From: Gammaproteobacteria bacterium
GTDB taxonomy: Bacteria > Pseudomonadota > Gammaproteobacteria > Pseudomonadales > Pseudomonadaceae
Assembly: GCA_012735335.1 (NCBI GenBank)
Contig: JAAYHO010000230.1
Location: 1 to 21,604 of the forward strand
Direction of reading: 5' to 3'
Length of the DNA: 21,604 nucleotides
Below the pieces are notes generated by a model, which did not search any database, was not told where the DNA came from, and saw nothing but the letters and a program-made list of their open reading frames with translations. The position numbers and the translations under genes were made by a program. This document shows, in pieces, positions 8,545 to 15,553 of the stretch. The stretch's first letter is position 1; each line of letters opens with the position of its first letter.

Positions 8545-10820
8545 TGCTGAACATGCTCAGTACGCTGCGGCGTATCGTCCAGGAGGTCAACGCAGCCAAG
8601 GACCTGTCCTCGGCGCTGGACATCATCGTCCATCGCGTGCGCGAGGCGATGGAAACCCACGTCTGCTCGGTCTACCTGCTCAACCCGGATACCGACCGCT
8701 ACGAACTGATGGCCACCGAAGGCCTGAACAAGAGCGCCATCGGCGTCGTCAGCCTGGCCAGCAACGAAGGCCTGGTCGGCTTTGTCGGCGTGCGCGAAGA
8801 ACCGGTCAACCTCGAAGATGCCGCCGCCCACCCGCGTTTCCGTTACTTTGCCGAAACCGGCGAAGAGCGCTATGCCTCCTTCCTCGGCGTGCCGATCATC
8901 CATCACCGGCAGGTCATGGGCGTGCTGGTCATCCAGCAGAAGGAACGGCGGCTGTTCGACGAGGTGGAAGAATCCTTCCTCGTGACCATGAGCGCCCAGC
9001 TGGCCGGAGTCATCGCCCACGCCGAGGCCACCGGTGCCATCCGTGGCCTGGGCTGGAGCGGGGAGGTCATTCAGGACACCCGCTTTGACGGCGTACCCGG
9101 CGCCCCCGGCGTGGCTATCGGGCGCTCGGTGGTGATGCTGCCCCCGGCCGACCTCAAGGCGGTGCCGGACAAGGATGTGAAGGATATCGATGCCGAGATC
9201 GCCCTGTACCGCCGGGCGGTCGAGGCAGTACGCGCGGACATCCGCCAACTGGCGGACAAGCTCTCCAGTCAGCTGCGTCCGGAAGAGCTGGCGCTGTTCG
9301 ACGTCTACCTGATGATGCTCGACGACTCCTCGCTGGGTAACGAGATCATCGAGGGCATCCGCAAGGGCAAGTGGGCCCAGGGCGCGCTGCGTGACGTGAT
9401 TCACGCCCACGTTGCCCGTTTCGAGGTGATGGACGACCCCTATCTGCAGGAACGGGCGGCGGACATCAAGGACCTCGGGCGGCGGCTGCTGGCCTGTCTG
9501 CAGGAGGCTGACCGGCGTCAACTGGTGTTCCCCAAGAAAACCATTCTGGTCGCCGAAGAGCTGACCCCCTCGATGCTCGGCGAAGTGCCGGAAGGGCGTC
9601 TGGTCGGATTGGTCTCGGTGCTTGGCTCAAGCAGCTCCCACGTCGCCATTCTCGCCCGGGCCATGGGCATCCCCACCGTAATGGGTGTGGTGGATGTGCC
9701 CTACCTGCGCATGGATGGCATGGATGTGATCATCGATGGCAACGTCGGTGAGGTCTACTGCAACCCGTCCCAGGAGCTGCGCCGCCACTACCGCGAACTG
9801 ATCCGCGAAGAGCAGGAGCTGTCCCATGGACTGGCAAAGCTGCGCGACGAACCCTGCGTCACCCTGGACGGTCACCGTATCCCCCTGTGGGTGAACACCG
9901 GCCTGTTCGCCGATATCGCCCGCTCACTGGATCGCGGCGCTGAAGGGGTCGGTCTGTACCGTACCGAAGTGCCCTTCATGATCCAGGATCGCTTTCCCAG
10001 CGAGAAGGAACAGCAGACCATCTACCGCGAGCAGCTGCAGGCCTTCCACCCGCAACCGGTGACCATGCGCACTCTGGATATCGGCGGCGACAAGGAGCTG
10101 AGCTACTTCCCGATCAAGGAAGACAACCCCTTCCTCGGCTGGCGCGGCATCCGTGTCACCCTCGACCACCCGGAGATCTTCCTGGTACAGATCCGCGCCA
10201 TGCTCAAGGCCAGCGAAGGGCTGGAAAACCTGCGCATCATGCTGCCGATGATCAGCAGCGTGCACGAGGTGGAAGAAGCCCTGCACCTGGTCCACCGTGC
10301 CCACGGCGAAGTGCTGGACGAAGGCTTCAACGTGCCCATGCCGCCGATCGGCGTGATGATCGAAGTACCCGCGGCGGTCTATCAGGCGGCGGAACTGGCG
10401 GCCATGGTGGACTTTCTCTCGGTCGGCACCAACGACCTGACCCAATACCTGCTGGCGGTAGACCGCAACAACCCCCGAGTTGCCGACCTCTACCACTCAC
10501 TGCACCCGGCGGTGCTGCAGGCACTGAAACTCATCGCCAAAGCCTGCCGCGATGCCGGCAAACCCATGAGCGTCTGCGGCGAAATGGCCGGCGACCCGGC
10601 CGCCGCGGTACTGCTGGTAGCGCTGGGCTGCGACGTGCTGTCAATGAGTGCTACCAACCTGCCACGGGTCAAATGGCTGCTGCGCCAGATCAGCCTCGAC
10701 GACGCCAAGGCCCTGCTGCGCAACGCCCTGCAGGAAGACAACGCCTACCTGGTGCAGAGCATGCTCCACCTGTCCCTGCGCAACATGGGCCTCGGCAAAG
10801 TCCTCCAACCCCTGCGCTGA
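8544..10820 (+). CDS. ptsP: Phosphoenolpyruvate-protein phosphotransferase of the nitrogen PTS (EI-Ntr)
   Basis: First enzyme of the PTS-Ntr relay: autophosphorylates from PEP and passes phosphate to NPr and then EIIA-Ntr, linking carbon/nitrogen status and K+ homeostasis to regulation. The 758-residue protein has an N-terminal GAF domain (about 15-155), which binds glutamine in characterised homologues, then the EI N-domain (about 175-300). The phosphohistidine domain has H366 in GSSSSHVAILARAMGIP. The C-terminal PEP-binding barrel contains GLYRTE, GTNDLTQY and the catalytic cysteine C678 in CGEMAGD. Length and order match Pseudomonas PtsP (about 759). It overlaps rppH by one base. ptsO and ptsN partners are not in this window. 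A REP-like cluster follows the stop. Confidence 0.95.
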   Translation: MLNMLSTLRRIVQEVNAAKDLSSALDIIVHRVREAMETHVCSVYLLNPDTDRYELMATEGLNKSAIGVVSLASNEGLVGFVGVREEPVNLEDAAAHPRFRYFAETGEERYASFLGVPIIHHRQVMGVLVIQQKERRLFDEVEESFLVTMSAQLAGVIAHAEATGAIRGLGWSGEVIQDTRFDGVPGAPGVAIGRSVVMLPPADLKAVPDKDVKDIDAEIALYRRAVEAVRADIRQLADKLSSQLRPEELALFDVYLMMLDDSSLGNEIIEGIRKGKWAQGALRDVIHAHVARFEVMDDPYLQERAADIKDLGRRLLACLQEADRRQLVFPKKTILVAEELTPSMLGEVPEGRLVGLVSVLGSSSSHVAILARAMGIPTVMGVVDVPYLRMDGMDVIIDGNVGEVYCNPSQELRRHYRELIREEQELSHGLAKLRDEPCVTLDGHRIPLWVNTGLFADIARSLDRGAEGVGLYRTEVPFMIQDRFPSEKEQQTIYREQLQAFHPQPVTMRTLDIGGDKELSYFPIKEDNPFLGWRGIRVTLDHPEIFLVQIRAMLKASEGLENLRIMLPMISSVHEVEEALHLVHRAHGEVLDEGFNVPMPPIGVMIEVPAAVYQAAELAAMVDFLSVGTNDLTQYLLAVDRNNPRVADLYHSLHPAVLQALKLIAKACRDAGKPMSVCGEMAGDPAAAVLLVALGCDVLSMSATNLPRVKWLLRQISLDDAKALLRNALQEDNAYLVQSMLHLSLRNMGLGKVLQPLR

Positions 10821-10845
10821 GTCCCAAGAGGGTTTGCCGTCCTAC

Positions 10846-10987
10846 GGGGTGTAGCGCAGCTGCGCTACGCCAACGAACCTGCAACACTGCCGAAACCCGT
10901 CGGCGAGCAGGTGCTCGCCAACCCGGTGGACTTGACACCGCAACCCAGCGCCACCCCCGGGGGTGTAGCGCCCCCGCGCTACGCCTG
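10846..10987 (-). repeat. REP-like palindrome cluster, one full and one partial unit
   Basis: Fills most of the 172-bp gap between convergent ptsP and the NRDE gene. The full unit (10846-10924) has the 18-bp perfect palindrome GTAGCGCAGCTGCGCTAC (10851-10868) and a GGCGAGC/GCTCGCC hairpin. A partial second unit (10959-10987) repeats the GTGTAGCGC...GCGCTACGCC palindrome. This is the same family as the three tandem units at 18413-18652, in the opposite orientation. It may act as a transcript-end stabiliser or bidirectional terminator, as reported for REP elements generally. Confidence 0.75.
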
Positions 10988-10992
10988 CTCCA

Positions 10993-11745
10993 CTACAGAA
11001 TCCACCCCGACTCACCCAGCTCCTGGCCATCCGGCCCAAAGCTCTGCTCGACAAAGGTAATACTGCCATCCGCATCCATCGCCAGCAGACTGCAGGCCCG
11101 GGTGCCGTAATCCTCACCGAGAATGAAGGTCGCCGATAGCCGCCGCTCCCAGTCCAGCCCGACCCCACTGTCCGGCAGCTCCTCATCCGGATACTCCCGG
11201 CTGTCCTTCAGCAATTCCAGCAGAGTATCGCTGTCACTGTCACGCTCCAGCTCACCTTCCAGCCCTTTGCACAACGCCTGCAACTTCGGCCACGGGCTGT
11301 TCAGCGAGGCGTTGGATAATCCATACACCCCCGGCTCCAGTGCCCGGGCCTGGCCCTCATCGCTGTTCAGAAACCACAGCTCCTGCATGCTGCCAGCCAG
11401 CAGGTTGAACCCGGCATACTCGCCCAGCGAATCGCTCAGACCCTGCATATAAGCCTGGGGCGACATGCGCCCGGTCAGGTAATCCAGCACCAGCTTGCCC
11501 CGGGACAGCGGCCCGGGACGGGCCTGCGGCGAACGGATATTGGTCAGCGCCGCAAAACGCCCACTGCGGGTCACCCCCAGCCAGGTCCCCCCAGCCTCCA
11601 GATCCTTGCCAGCCAGCAGATCCGGCTGACCCTCCTCATTCCAGAAGCAGGCCGGGCGGGTAGGGCGGGGGTGGAATTCATCACGGTTGCCAAGCAGCAG
11701 CAACGGGCGTCCCGACATCTGCCAGGCAAAAGCAATCAGACACAT
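10993..11745 (-). CDS. NRDE family protein (TANGO2-like)
   Basis: Member of the NRDE/TANGO2 family, named for the Asn-Arg-Asp-Glu motif; the biochemical role in bacteria is not established, and heme or lipid handling has been proposed for relatives. The 250-residue product begins MCLIAFAW with the family-typical Cys2, has GNRDEFHPRPT at about 20-30, and contains the conserved GGTWLGVTRSGRFAALTN block. The ATG at 11745 was chosen over ATGs at 11751 and 11760 because AAGGAG (11752-11757) lies 6 bases upstream of it, whereas the ATG at 11751 directly abuts it. It is convergent with ptsP across the REP-like cluster and divergent from the TSUP permease. Confidence 0.88.
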   Translation of the reverse strand: MCLIAFAWQMSGRPLLLLGNRDEFHPRPTRPACFWNEEGQPDLLAGKDLEAGGTWLGVTRSGRFAALTNIRSPQARPGPLSRGKLVLDYLTGRMSPQAYMQGLSDSLGEYAGFNLLAGSMQELWFLNSDEGQARALEPGVYGLSNASLNSPWPKLQALCKGLEGELERDSDSDTLLELLKDSREYPDEELPDSGVGLDWERRLSATFILGEDYGTRACSLLAMDADGSITFVEQSFGPDGQELGESGWIL

Positions 11746-11783
11746 AGCCATCTCCTTCAATCCACAGCCAGTGTACCCGAGAT

Positions 11784-11994
11784 AAATGGGGGCAGATCAA
11801 ACCTGATCAGCACTTCCTCAAACGTATATTCCGATGCTTGGCCGGGAAGTACCACGTCATTGCGAGGAGCGCAGCGACGCGGCAACCCAGTGCTTGCCAA
11901 CCACTCCGAGTCCATGGATTGCCACGCCCTTCGGGCTCGCAATGACGAAAGAGAGTATGCGCTCTTCCAGTGCCATTCCGATCTGACCCCATTT
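11784..11994. repeat. Possible small inverted-repeat-bounded element
   Basis: The ends AAATGGGGGCAGATC (11784-11798) and GATCTGACCCCATTT (11980-11994) are inverted repeats matching at 14 of 15 positions and bound 211 bp, with a nested copy of the CGTCATTGCGAG palindrome (11855-11947). No coding sequence is present. The arrangement resembles a non-autonomous, MITE-like element. No target-site duplication was demonstrated. Confidence 0.45.
11855..11947. repeat. Intergenic palindromic repeat (CGTCATTGCGAG family), copy A
   Basis: The left arm starts CGTCATTGCGAGGAGCGCAG and the right arm ends GGCTCGCAATGACG; the outer 12 bases of each arm are exact reverse complements. Related copies occur at 14452-14539, 14623-14675 and 21571 onwards. 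I recall similar palindromes as common intergenic repeats in many bacterial genomes. No coding potential was seen. Confidence 0.8.
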
Positions 11995-12011
11995 AAAACT
12001 TTCGGTAGACT
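11983..12011 (+). promoter_or_regulatory. Candidate sigma70 promoter for the TSUP-lgt-thyA cluster
   Basis: CTGACC (11983-11988) and TAGACT (12006-12011) are separated by 17 bases, each matching consensus at 4 of 6 positions, 34 bases upstream of the ATG. The -35 lies inside the right end of the inverted-repeat-bounded segment, so that element may have contributed the promoter. Confidence 0.4.
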
Positions 12012-12044
12012 AGTCCCCCTGCATCTACGCCATTCGGGGAGCGC

Positions 12045-12827
12045 ATGGAATTCATCATCTATCTGGTACTGGGCGCCTTCGCCGGGGTGCTGGCGGGTCT
12101 GTTTGGCGTCGGCGGTGGCATGATCATCGTCCCGGTGCTGGTCTACAGCTTTGCCCTGCAGGGTTTCGCCCCGGATGTGCTGACGCATATGGCGGTGGGC
12201 ACCTCGCTGGCCACCATCGCCTTCACCTCCCTAAGCTCGGTACGCGCGCATCACAAGCTCGGCTCGGTGCGCTGGGCGCTGTTCGTCTGGCTGGCGCTGG
12301 GGATCATCGGCGGATGTGTGCTCGGCGCGCTGACCGCCGCATCCCTGAGCGGCCCCATCCTGCAGAAGATCATCGGCGTGTTTGCCATCTGCATCGCCAT
12401 CCAGATGGCCTTCGAACTCAAACCCAAGGCAGCACTGTCCGAGCCGGGCAAACCGACCCTGACCGTCGCCGGTGGGGTGATCGGCTGGGCCTCCAGCATC
12501 TTCGGCATCGGTGGCGGCTCGCTGACCGTACCCTTCCTGGTCTGGCGCAGTGTGCCCATGCAGCAGGCCGTCGCCACCTCCGCAGCCTGCGGCATGCCTA
12601 TTGCGGTGGCCGGGGCATTGAGCTTCATGGCCACCGGCTGGGGCACCGCCGTACTGCCAGACTGGAGTCTGGGCTACGTCTACCTGCCGGCGATGATCGG
12701 TATTGCCGCCACCAGCGTATTCTTTGCCGGCTTCGGCGCGCGGCTGGCTCACCGCCTGTCACAACGCATGCTCAAGCGCCTGTTCGCCCTGCTGCTGGTG
12801 ACCGTGGGCATCAACTTTCTTCTCTAG
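12045..12827 (+). CDS. TSUP family permease (TauE/SafE, DUF81)
   Basis: Inner-membrane transporter of the TauE/SafE family, members of which export sulfite, sulfonates or other organic anions; the substrate here cannot be read from sequence. The 260-residue protein is hydrophobic throughout with about seven to eight helices and an internal duplication marked by GLFGVGGGMIIVPVLV in the first half and SIFGIGGGSLTVPFLV in the second, the hallmark of the family. The ATG at 12045 is preceded by GGGGAG. Its stop lies 9 bases before lgt, and AGGAC overlapping that stop probably serves lgt, so the two are likely co-transcribed. Adjacency to lgt-thyA is, as I recall, conserved in Pseudomonas, but the functional reason is unknown. 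Confidence 0.88.
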   Translation: MEFIIYLVLGAFAGVLAGLFGVGGGMIIVPVLVYSFALQGFAPDVLTHMAVGTSLATIAFTSLSSVRAHHKLGSVRWALFVWLALGIIGGCVLGALTAASLSGPILQKIIGVFAICIAIQMAFELKPKAALSEPGKPTLTVAGGVIGWASSIFGIGGGSLTVPFLVWRSVPMQQAVATSAACGMPIAVAGALSFMATGWGTAVLPDWSLGYVYLPAMIGIAATSVFFAGFGARLAHRLSQRMLKRLFALLLVTVGINFLL

Positions 12828-12836
12828 GACTCGCAC

Positions 12837-13643
12837 ATGCTGGCTTATCCCCAGATCGACCCGGTGGCCATCTCCCTTGGCCCACTGCAGATTCACTGGT
12901 ACGGCCTGATGTACCTGATCGGCATCGGCGGTGCCTGGTGGCTGGCCACCCGTCGCCTGCCGCGCTTTCAGCCGGACTGGAGCAAGGACACCCTGTCGGA
13001 CCTGGTGTTCTGGGTCGCGCTGGGGGTAATCGCCGGGGGCCGACTGGGCTACGTACTGTTCTACGACCTGACCTCCTACATCAACGACCCCTCGCTGGTG
13101 CTGCAGATCTGGAAGGGCGGCATGTCCTTCCACGGCGGACTGATCGGCGTACTGTTGGGGGTGGCCTGGTTTGCCCACAAACAGCGGACCGGCTTCTTCC
13201 GGGTGATGGATTTTGTCGCACCGCTGGTACCCATCGGCCTGGGTGCCGGACGCATCGGCAACTTCATCAACGCCGAGCTGTGGGGCAGGGCGACTGACGT
13301 GCCATGGGCCATGGTCTTCCCGACCGATCCGGCGCAACTGGCCCGCCACCCATCGCAGCTCTATCAATTCGCGTTGGAAGGGGTCGCGCTGTTTGTCATA
13401 CTCTGGCTCTACTCGCGCAAGCCGCGCCCGACCATGGCCGTGTCCGGGCTGTTTGCCGTGTGCTATGGCGCCTTCCGCTTTATCGTCGAGTTCTTCCGTG
13501 AACCGGATGCGCATATCGGCTATCTGGCCTTCAACTGGCTGACCATGGGTCAGTTGCTCTGCATACCCATGATCGTGCTCGGCGCCGTATTCATGTGGTG
13601 GGGTTACCGCAAGGGGGATGTTCAGCGTGAAACAGTATCTTGA
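12837..13643 (+). CDS. lgt: Prolipoprotein diacylglyceryl transferase
   Basis: Transfers the diacylglyceryl group of phosphatidylglycerol to the lipobox cysteine of prolipoproteins in the inner membrane, the first step of lipoprotein maturation. The 268-residue protein has about seven membrane helices, the essential block MSFHGGLIG with the conserved histidine, and the Lgt signature [16 protein letters not shown] containing the phosphatidylglycerol-binding arginine. A further conserved arginine region, [14 protein letters not shown], lies near the C-terminus. The ATG at 12837 follows the TSUP stop by 9 bases with AGGAC as ribosome-binding site. Its last 17 bases overlap the start of thyA, an arrangement that favours translational coupling of the two essential genes. 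Confidence 0.96.
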   Translation: MLAYPQIDPVAISLGPLQIHWYGLMYLIGIGGAWWLATRRLPRFQPDWSKDTLSDLVFWVALGVIAGGRLGYVLFYDLTSYINDPSLVLQIWKGGMSFHGGLIGVLLGVAWFAHKQRTGFFRVMDFVAPLVPIGLGAGRIGNFINAELWGRATDVPWAMVFPTDPAQLARHPSQLYQFALEGVALFVILWLYSRKPRPTMAVSGLFAVCYGAFRFIVEFFREPDAHIGYLAFNWLTMGQLLCIPMIVLGAVFMWWGYRKGDVQRETVS

Positions 13644-14421
13644 TCTGATGCGCCAGGTGCGCGAGCACGGCACCTACAAGAGCGACCGTACCGGCACCGG
13701 CACCTGGAGCGTATTCGGTCATCAGATGCGCTTCGATCTGGCCGACGGCTTCCCGCTGGTGACCACCAAGAAATGCCACCTCAGGTCCATTGTCCACGAA
13801 CTGCTGTGGTTCCTGCAGGGCGACACCAACATCCGCTATCTCAAGGAAAACGGCGTCTCCATCTGGGATGAATGGGCCGACGAGAACGGCGACCTCGGCC
13901 CGGTCTACGGCTACCAGTGGCGCAGCTGGCCCGCGCCCAACGGCGAATCCATCGACCAGATCAGCAAACTGATCCAGATGATCAAGACCAACCCGGACTC
14001 CCGTCGCCTCATCGTCTCCGCCTGGAACCCCGCGCTGGTCGACCAGATGGCCCTGCCACCGTGCCATGCGCTGTTCCAGTTCTACGTGGCCGACGGCAAG
14101 CTGAGCTGCCAGCTGTACCAGCGCTCGGCGGATATCTTCCTCGGCGTACCCTTCAACATCGCCAGCTACGCCCTGCTGACCCTGATGGTCGCCCAGGTCT
14201 GCGACCTGCAACCGGGCGAGTTCATCTGGACCGGCGGCGACTGCCACCTGTACGCCAACCACATCGAACAGACCGACCTGCAACTGAGCCGCGAGCCTCA
14301 TCCGCTGCCCAGCATGCGCCTGAACCCCGAAGTAAAGGACCTGTTCGCCTTCACCTTCGACGACTTCACCCTGGAAAACTACCAGTCCCACCCCCACATC
14401 AAAGCCCCGGTAGCCGTCTGA
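13627..14421 (+). CDS. thyA: Thymidylate synthase
   Basis: Methylates dUMP to dTMP with methylenetetrahydrofolate, producing dihydrofolate that FolA (encoded nearby) must reduce. Starting at GTG 13627 the product is [10 protein letters not shown]... and 264 residues, exactly the E. coli length, and places the catalytic cysteine at C146 in PPCHALFQF as in E. coli numbering. Other landmarks are the phosphate-binding SDRTGTGT loop near the N-terminus, [24 protein letters not shown] and [18 protein letters not shown]. An ATG at 13618 sits directly against the GGGGG ribosome-binding site and would add three residues; the GTG has a normal 9-base spacing. It overlaps lgt by 17 bases. Confidence 0.96.
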   Translation: MKQYLDLMRQVREHGTYKSDRTGTGTWSVFGHQMRFDLADGFPLVTTKKCHLRSIVHELLWFLQGDTNIRYLKENGVSIWDEWADENGDLGPVYGYQWRSWPAPNGESIDQISKLIQMIKTNPDSRRLIVSAWNPALVDQMALPPCHALFQFYVADGKLSCQLYQRSADIFLGVPFNIASYALLTLMVAQVCDLQPGEFIWTGGDCHLYANHIEQTDLQLSREPHPLPSMRLNPEVKDLFAFTFDDFTLENYQSHPHIKAPVAV

Positions 14422-14430
14422 CTCCAGCCC

Positions 14431-14441
14431 CGTCATTGCCT
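14431..14441 (+). repeat. Truncated end of the CGTCATTGCGAG repeat
   Basis: CGTCATTGC directly after thyA matches the outer end of the palindromic repeat and then diverges. A similar fragment, CGTCATTTCCG, lies at 14603-14613. Both look like decayed ends in a repeat-dense gap. Confidence 0.45.
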
Positions 14442-14451
14442 CCCACTCTCT

Positions 14452-14539
14452 CGTCATTGCGAGGAGCGCAGCGACGCGGCAATCCATGGGCCCGGAGCCA
14501 TCGCACGATGGATTGCCACGCCTTCGGCTCGCAATGACG
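14452..14539. repeat. Intergenic palindromic repeat (CGTCATTGCGAG family), copy B
   Basis: Complete copy of 88 bp with left arm CGTCATTGCGAGGAGCGCAG and right arm ending CGGCTCGCAATGACG. It lies in the 320-bp gene-free stretch between thyA and parA, which contains nothing else recognisable apart from repeat fragments and the parA leader. Confidence 0.82.
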
Positions 14540-14622
14540 GAGTGGTGGCACACAATGAGTGAGTGGATGTACCAGTCACCCCAAGCCAGTCTCCCCACTC
14601 CCCGTCATTTCCGCCTACTCCC

Positions 14623-14675
14623 CGTCATTGCGAGGAGCGCAGCGACGTGGCAATCCATGGGCCTCCGAGTCATCA
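14623..14675. repeat. Intergenic palindromic repeat, truncated copy C
   Basis: Only the left arm and part of the centre are present: CGTCATTGCGAGGAGCGCAG through GGCAATCCATGGGCC, after which similarity to copy B fades and the right arm is missing. It points the same way as the left arm of copy B, 84 bases downstream of that copy's end. Confidence 0.7.
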
Positions 14676-14709
14676 CTGTTGTCATCATACTGAAACAGGA
14701 ATGTCGTAA

Positions 14710-14736
14710 ACTCCCTCTGCTTTTATCCGAGGGAGT
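14710..14736 (+). promoter_or_regulatory. Perfect hairpin covering the parA ribosome-binding site
   Basis: ACTCCCTC (14710-14717) and GAGGGAGT (14729-14736) form a perfect 8-bp stem with an 11-base T-rich loop. The 3' arm contains the GGGAG ribosome-binding site for the ATG at 14742, so translation would be low when the hairpin is closed. If transcription started inside the loop, for example from the -10-like TAAACT at 14707-14712, the hairpin would not form. Confidence 0.5.
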
Positions 14737-14741
14737 ACGGC

Positions 14742-15515
14742 ATGCGCAGGGTCATATTCAACCAGAAGGGTGGTGTCGGAAAGTCCAGCATTGCCTGTAA
14801 CCTGGCCGCAGTGAGTGCCGACCAGGGCTATCGCACCCTGCTGATCGACCTCGATGCCCAGGCCAACTCCAGCCACTACCTGACCGGCCGCCCGGTAGAC
14901 GACCTGCCCACCGGCATCGCCGAGTTCTTTCATCTGACCCTGACCTCCGGCGTTGCCGCCAAGAAAGCCAGGCCACAGATCATCGAAACCGCTTACCCCA
15001 ACCTGCACCTGATCACCGCCTCGCCGGAACTGGCCGACCTGCAGCCCAAGCTGGAAGCCAAGCACAAGATCAACCGCCTGAAAAAGCTGCTCGACAAGCT
15101 CGACGGCGACTACGAGCGGATCTACATCGACACGCCACCAGCCCTGAACTTCTACAGCATATCCGCGCTGATCGCCGGTGATCGCTGCCTGATTCCCTTC
15201 GACTGCGACAGCTTCTCCCGCCAGGCACTGTACGGCCTGCTGGACGAGATCGAAGACATCCGCGACGACCACAACGAACGACTGGAAGTGGAAGGCATCG
15301 TCGTCAACCAGTTCCAGGCCCGCGCCGCACTGCCGCAACAGATGATCAGCGAACTGCTCAGCGAAGGCCTGCCGATCCTGCCGGTGTACCTGGCCAGCTC
15401 GGTCAAAATGCGCGAGTCGCACCAGGCCTGCCGCCCGCTGATTCACCTGGACCCCAAGCACAAACTGACCCAGCAGTTCATCGAACTGCACGACTACCTC
15501 GAAGCGCAGCTCTGA
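14742..15515 (+). CDS. Stand-alone ParA/MinD-family ATPase
   Basis: A deviant Walker-type ATPase of the ParA family, which position DNA or protein cargo using ATP-dependent dimers. The 257-residue protein starts MRRVIFNQKGGVGKSS with signature lysine K9 and Walker lysine K14, has the A' motif LIDLDAQANSS (about 32-42) and the Walker B region IYIDTPPA. No N-terminal DNA-binding extension is present, and no parB or centromere-like repeat is seen beside it, so it is not the chromosomal parAB pair. I recall similar solitary ParA proteins in Pseudomonas, but the function is unknown. It lies between thyA and folA, in the same direction, with a hairpin over its ribosome-binding site. It ends 38 bases before folA. 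Confidence 0.85.
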   Translation: MRRVIFNQKGGVGKSSIACNLAAVSADQGYRTLLIDLDAQANSSHYLTGRPVDDLPTGIAEFFHLTLTSGVAAKKARPQIIETAYPNLHLITASPELADLQPKLEAKHKINRLKKLLDKLDGDYERIYIDTPPALNFYSISALIAGDRCLIPFDCDSFSRQALYGLLDEIEDIRDDHNERLEVEGIVVNQFQARAALPQQMISELLSEGLPILPVYLASSVKMRESHQACRPLIHLDPKHKLTQQFIELHDYLEAQL

Positions 15516-15517
15516 TA

Positions 15518-15547
15518 TTGCCGTGAGCCCCGCTCGGCGGGTATGCT
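15518..15547 (+). promoter_or_regulatory. Candidate folA promoter
   Basis: TTGCCG (15518-15523) and TATGCT (15542-15547) are spaced by 18 bases, each matching 4 of 6 consensus bases. Initiation seven bases after the -10 would fall on or next to the A of the folA ATG at 15554, giving a leaderless or near-leaderless message. No Shine-Dalgarno sequence is visible before the ATG, which agrees with this. Confidence 0.4.
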
Positions 15548-15553
15548 GCGCCG

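Noticed and set aside
11757..12188. A minus-strand frame crossing the region between the NRDE and TSUP genes
   Set aside because: It consists of repeat sequence plus the antisense of the TSUP start. There is no domain and it conflicts with well-supported neighbours.
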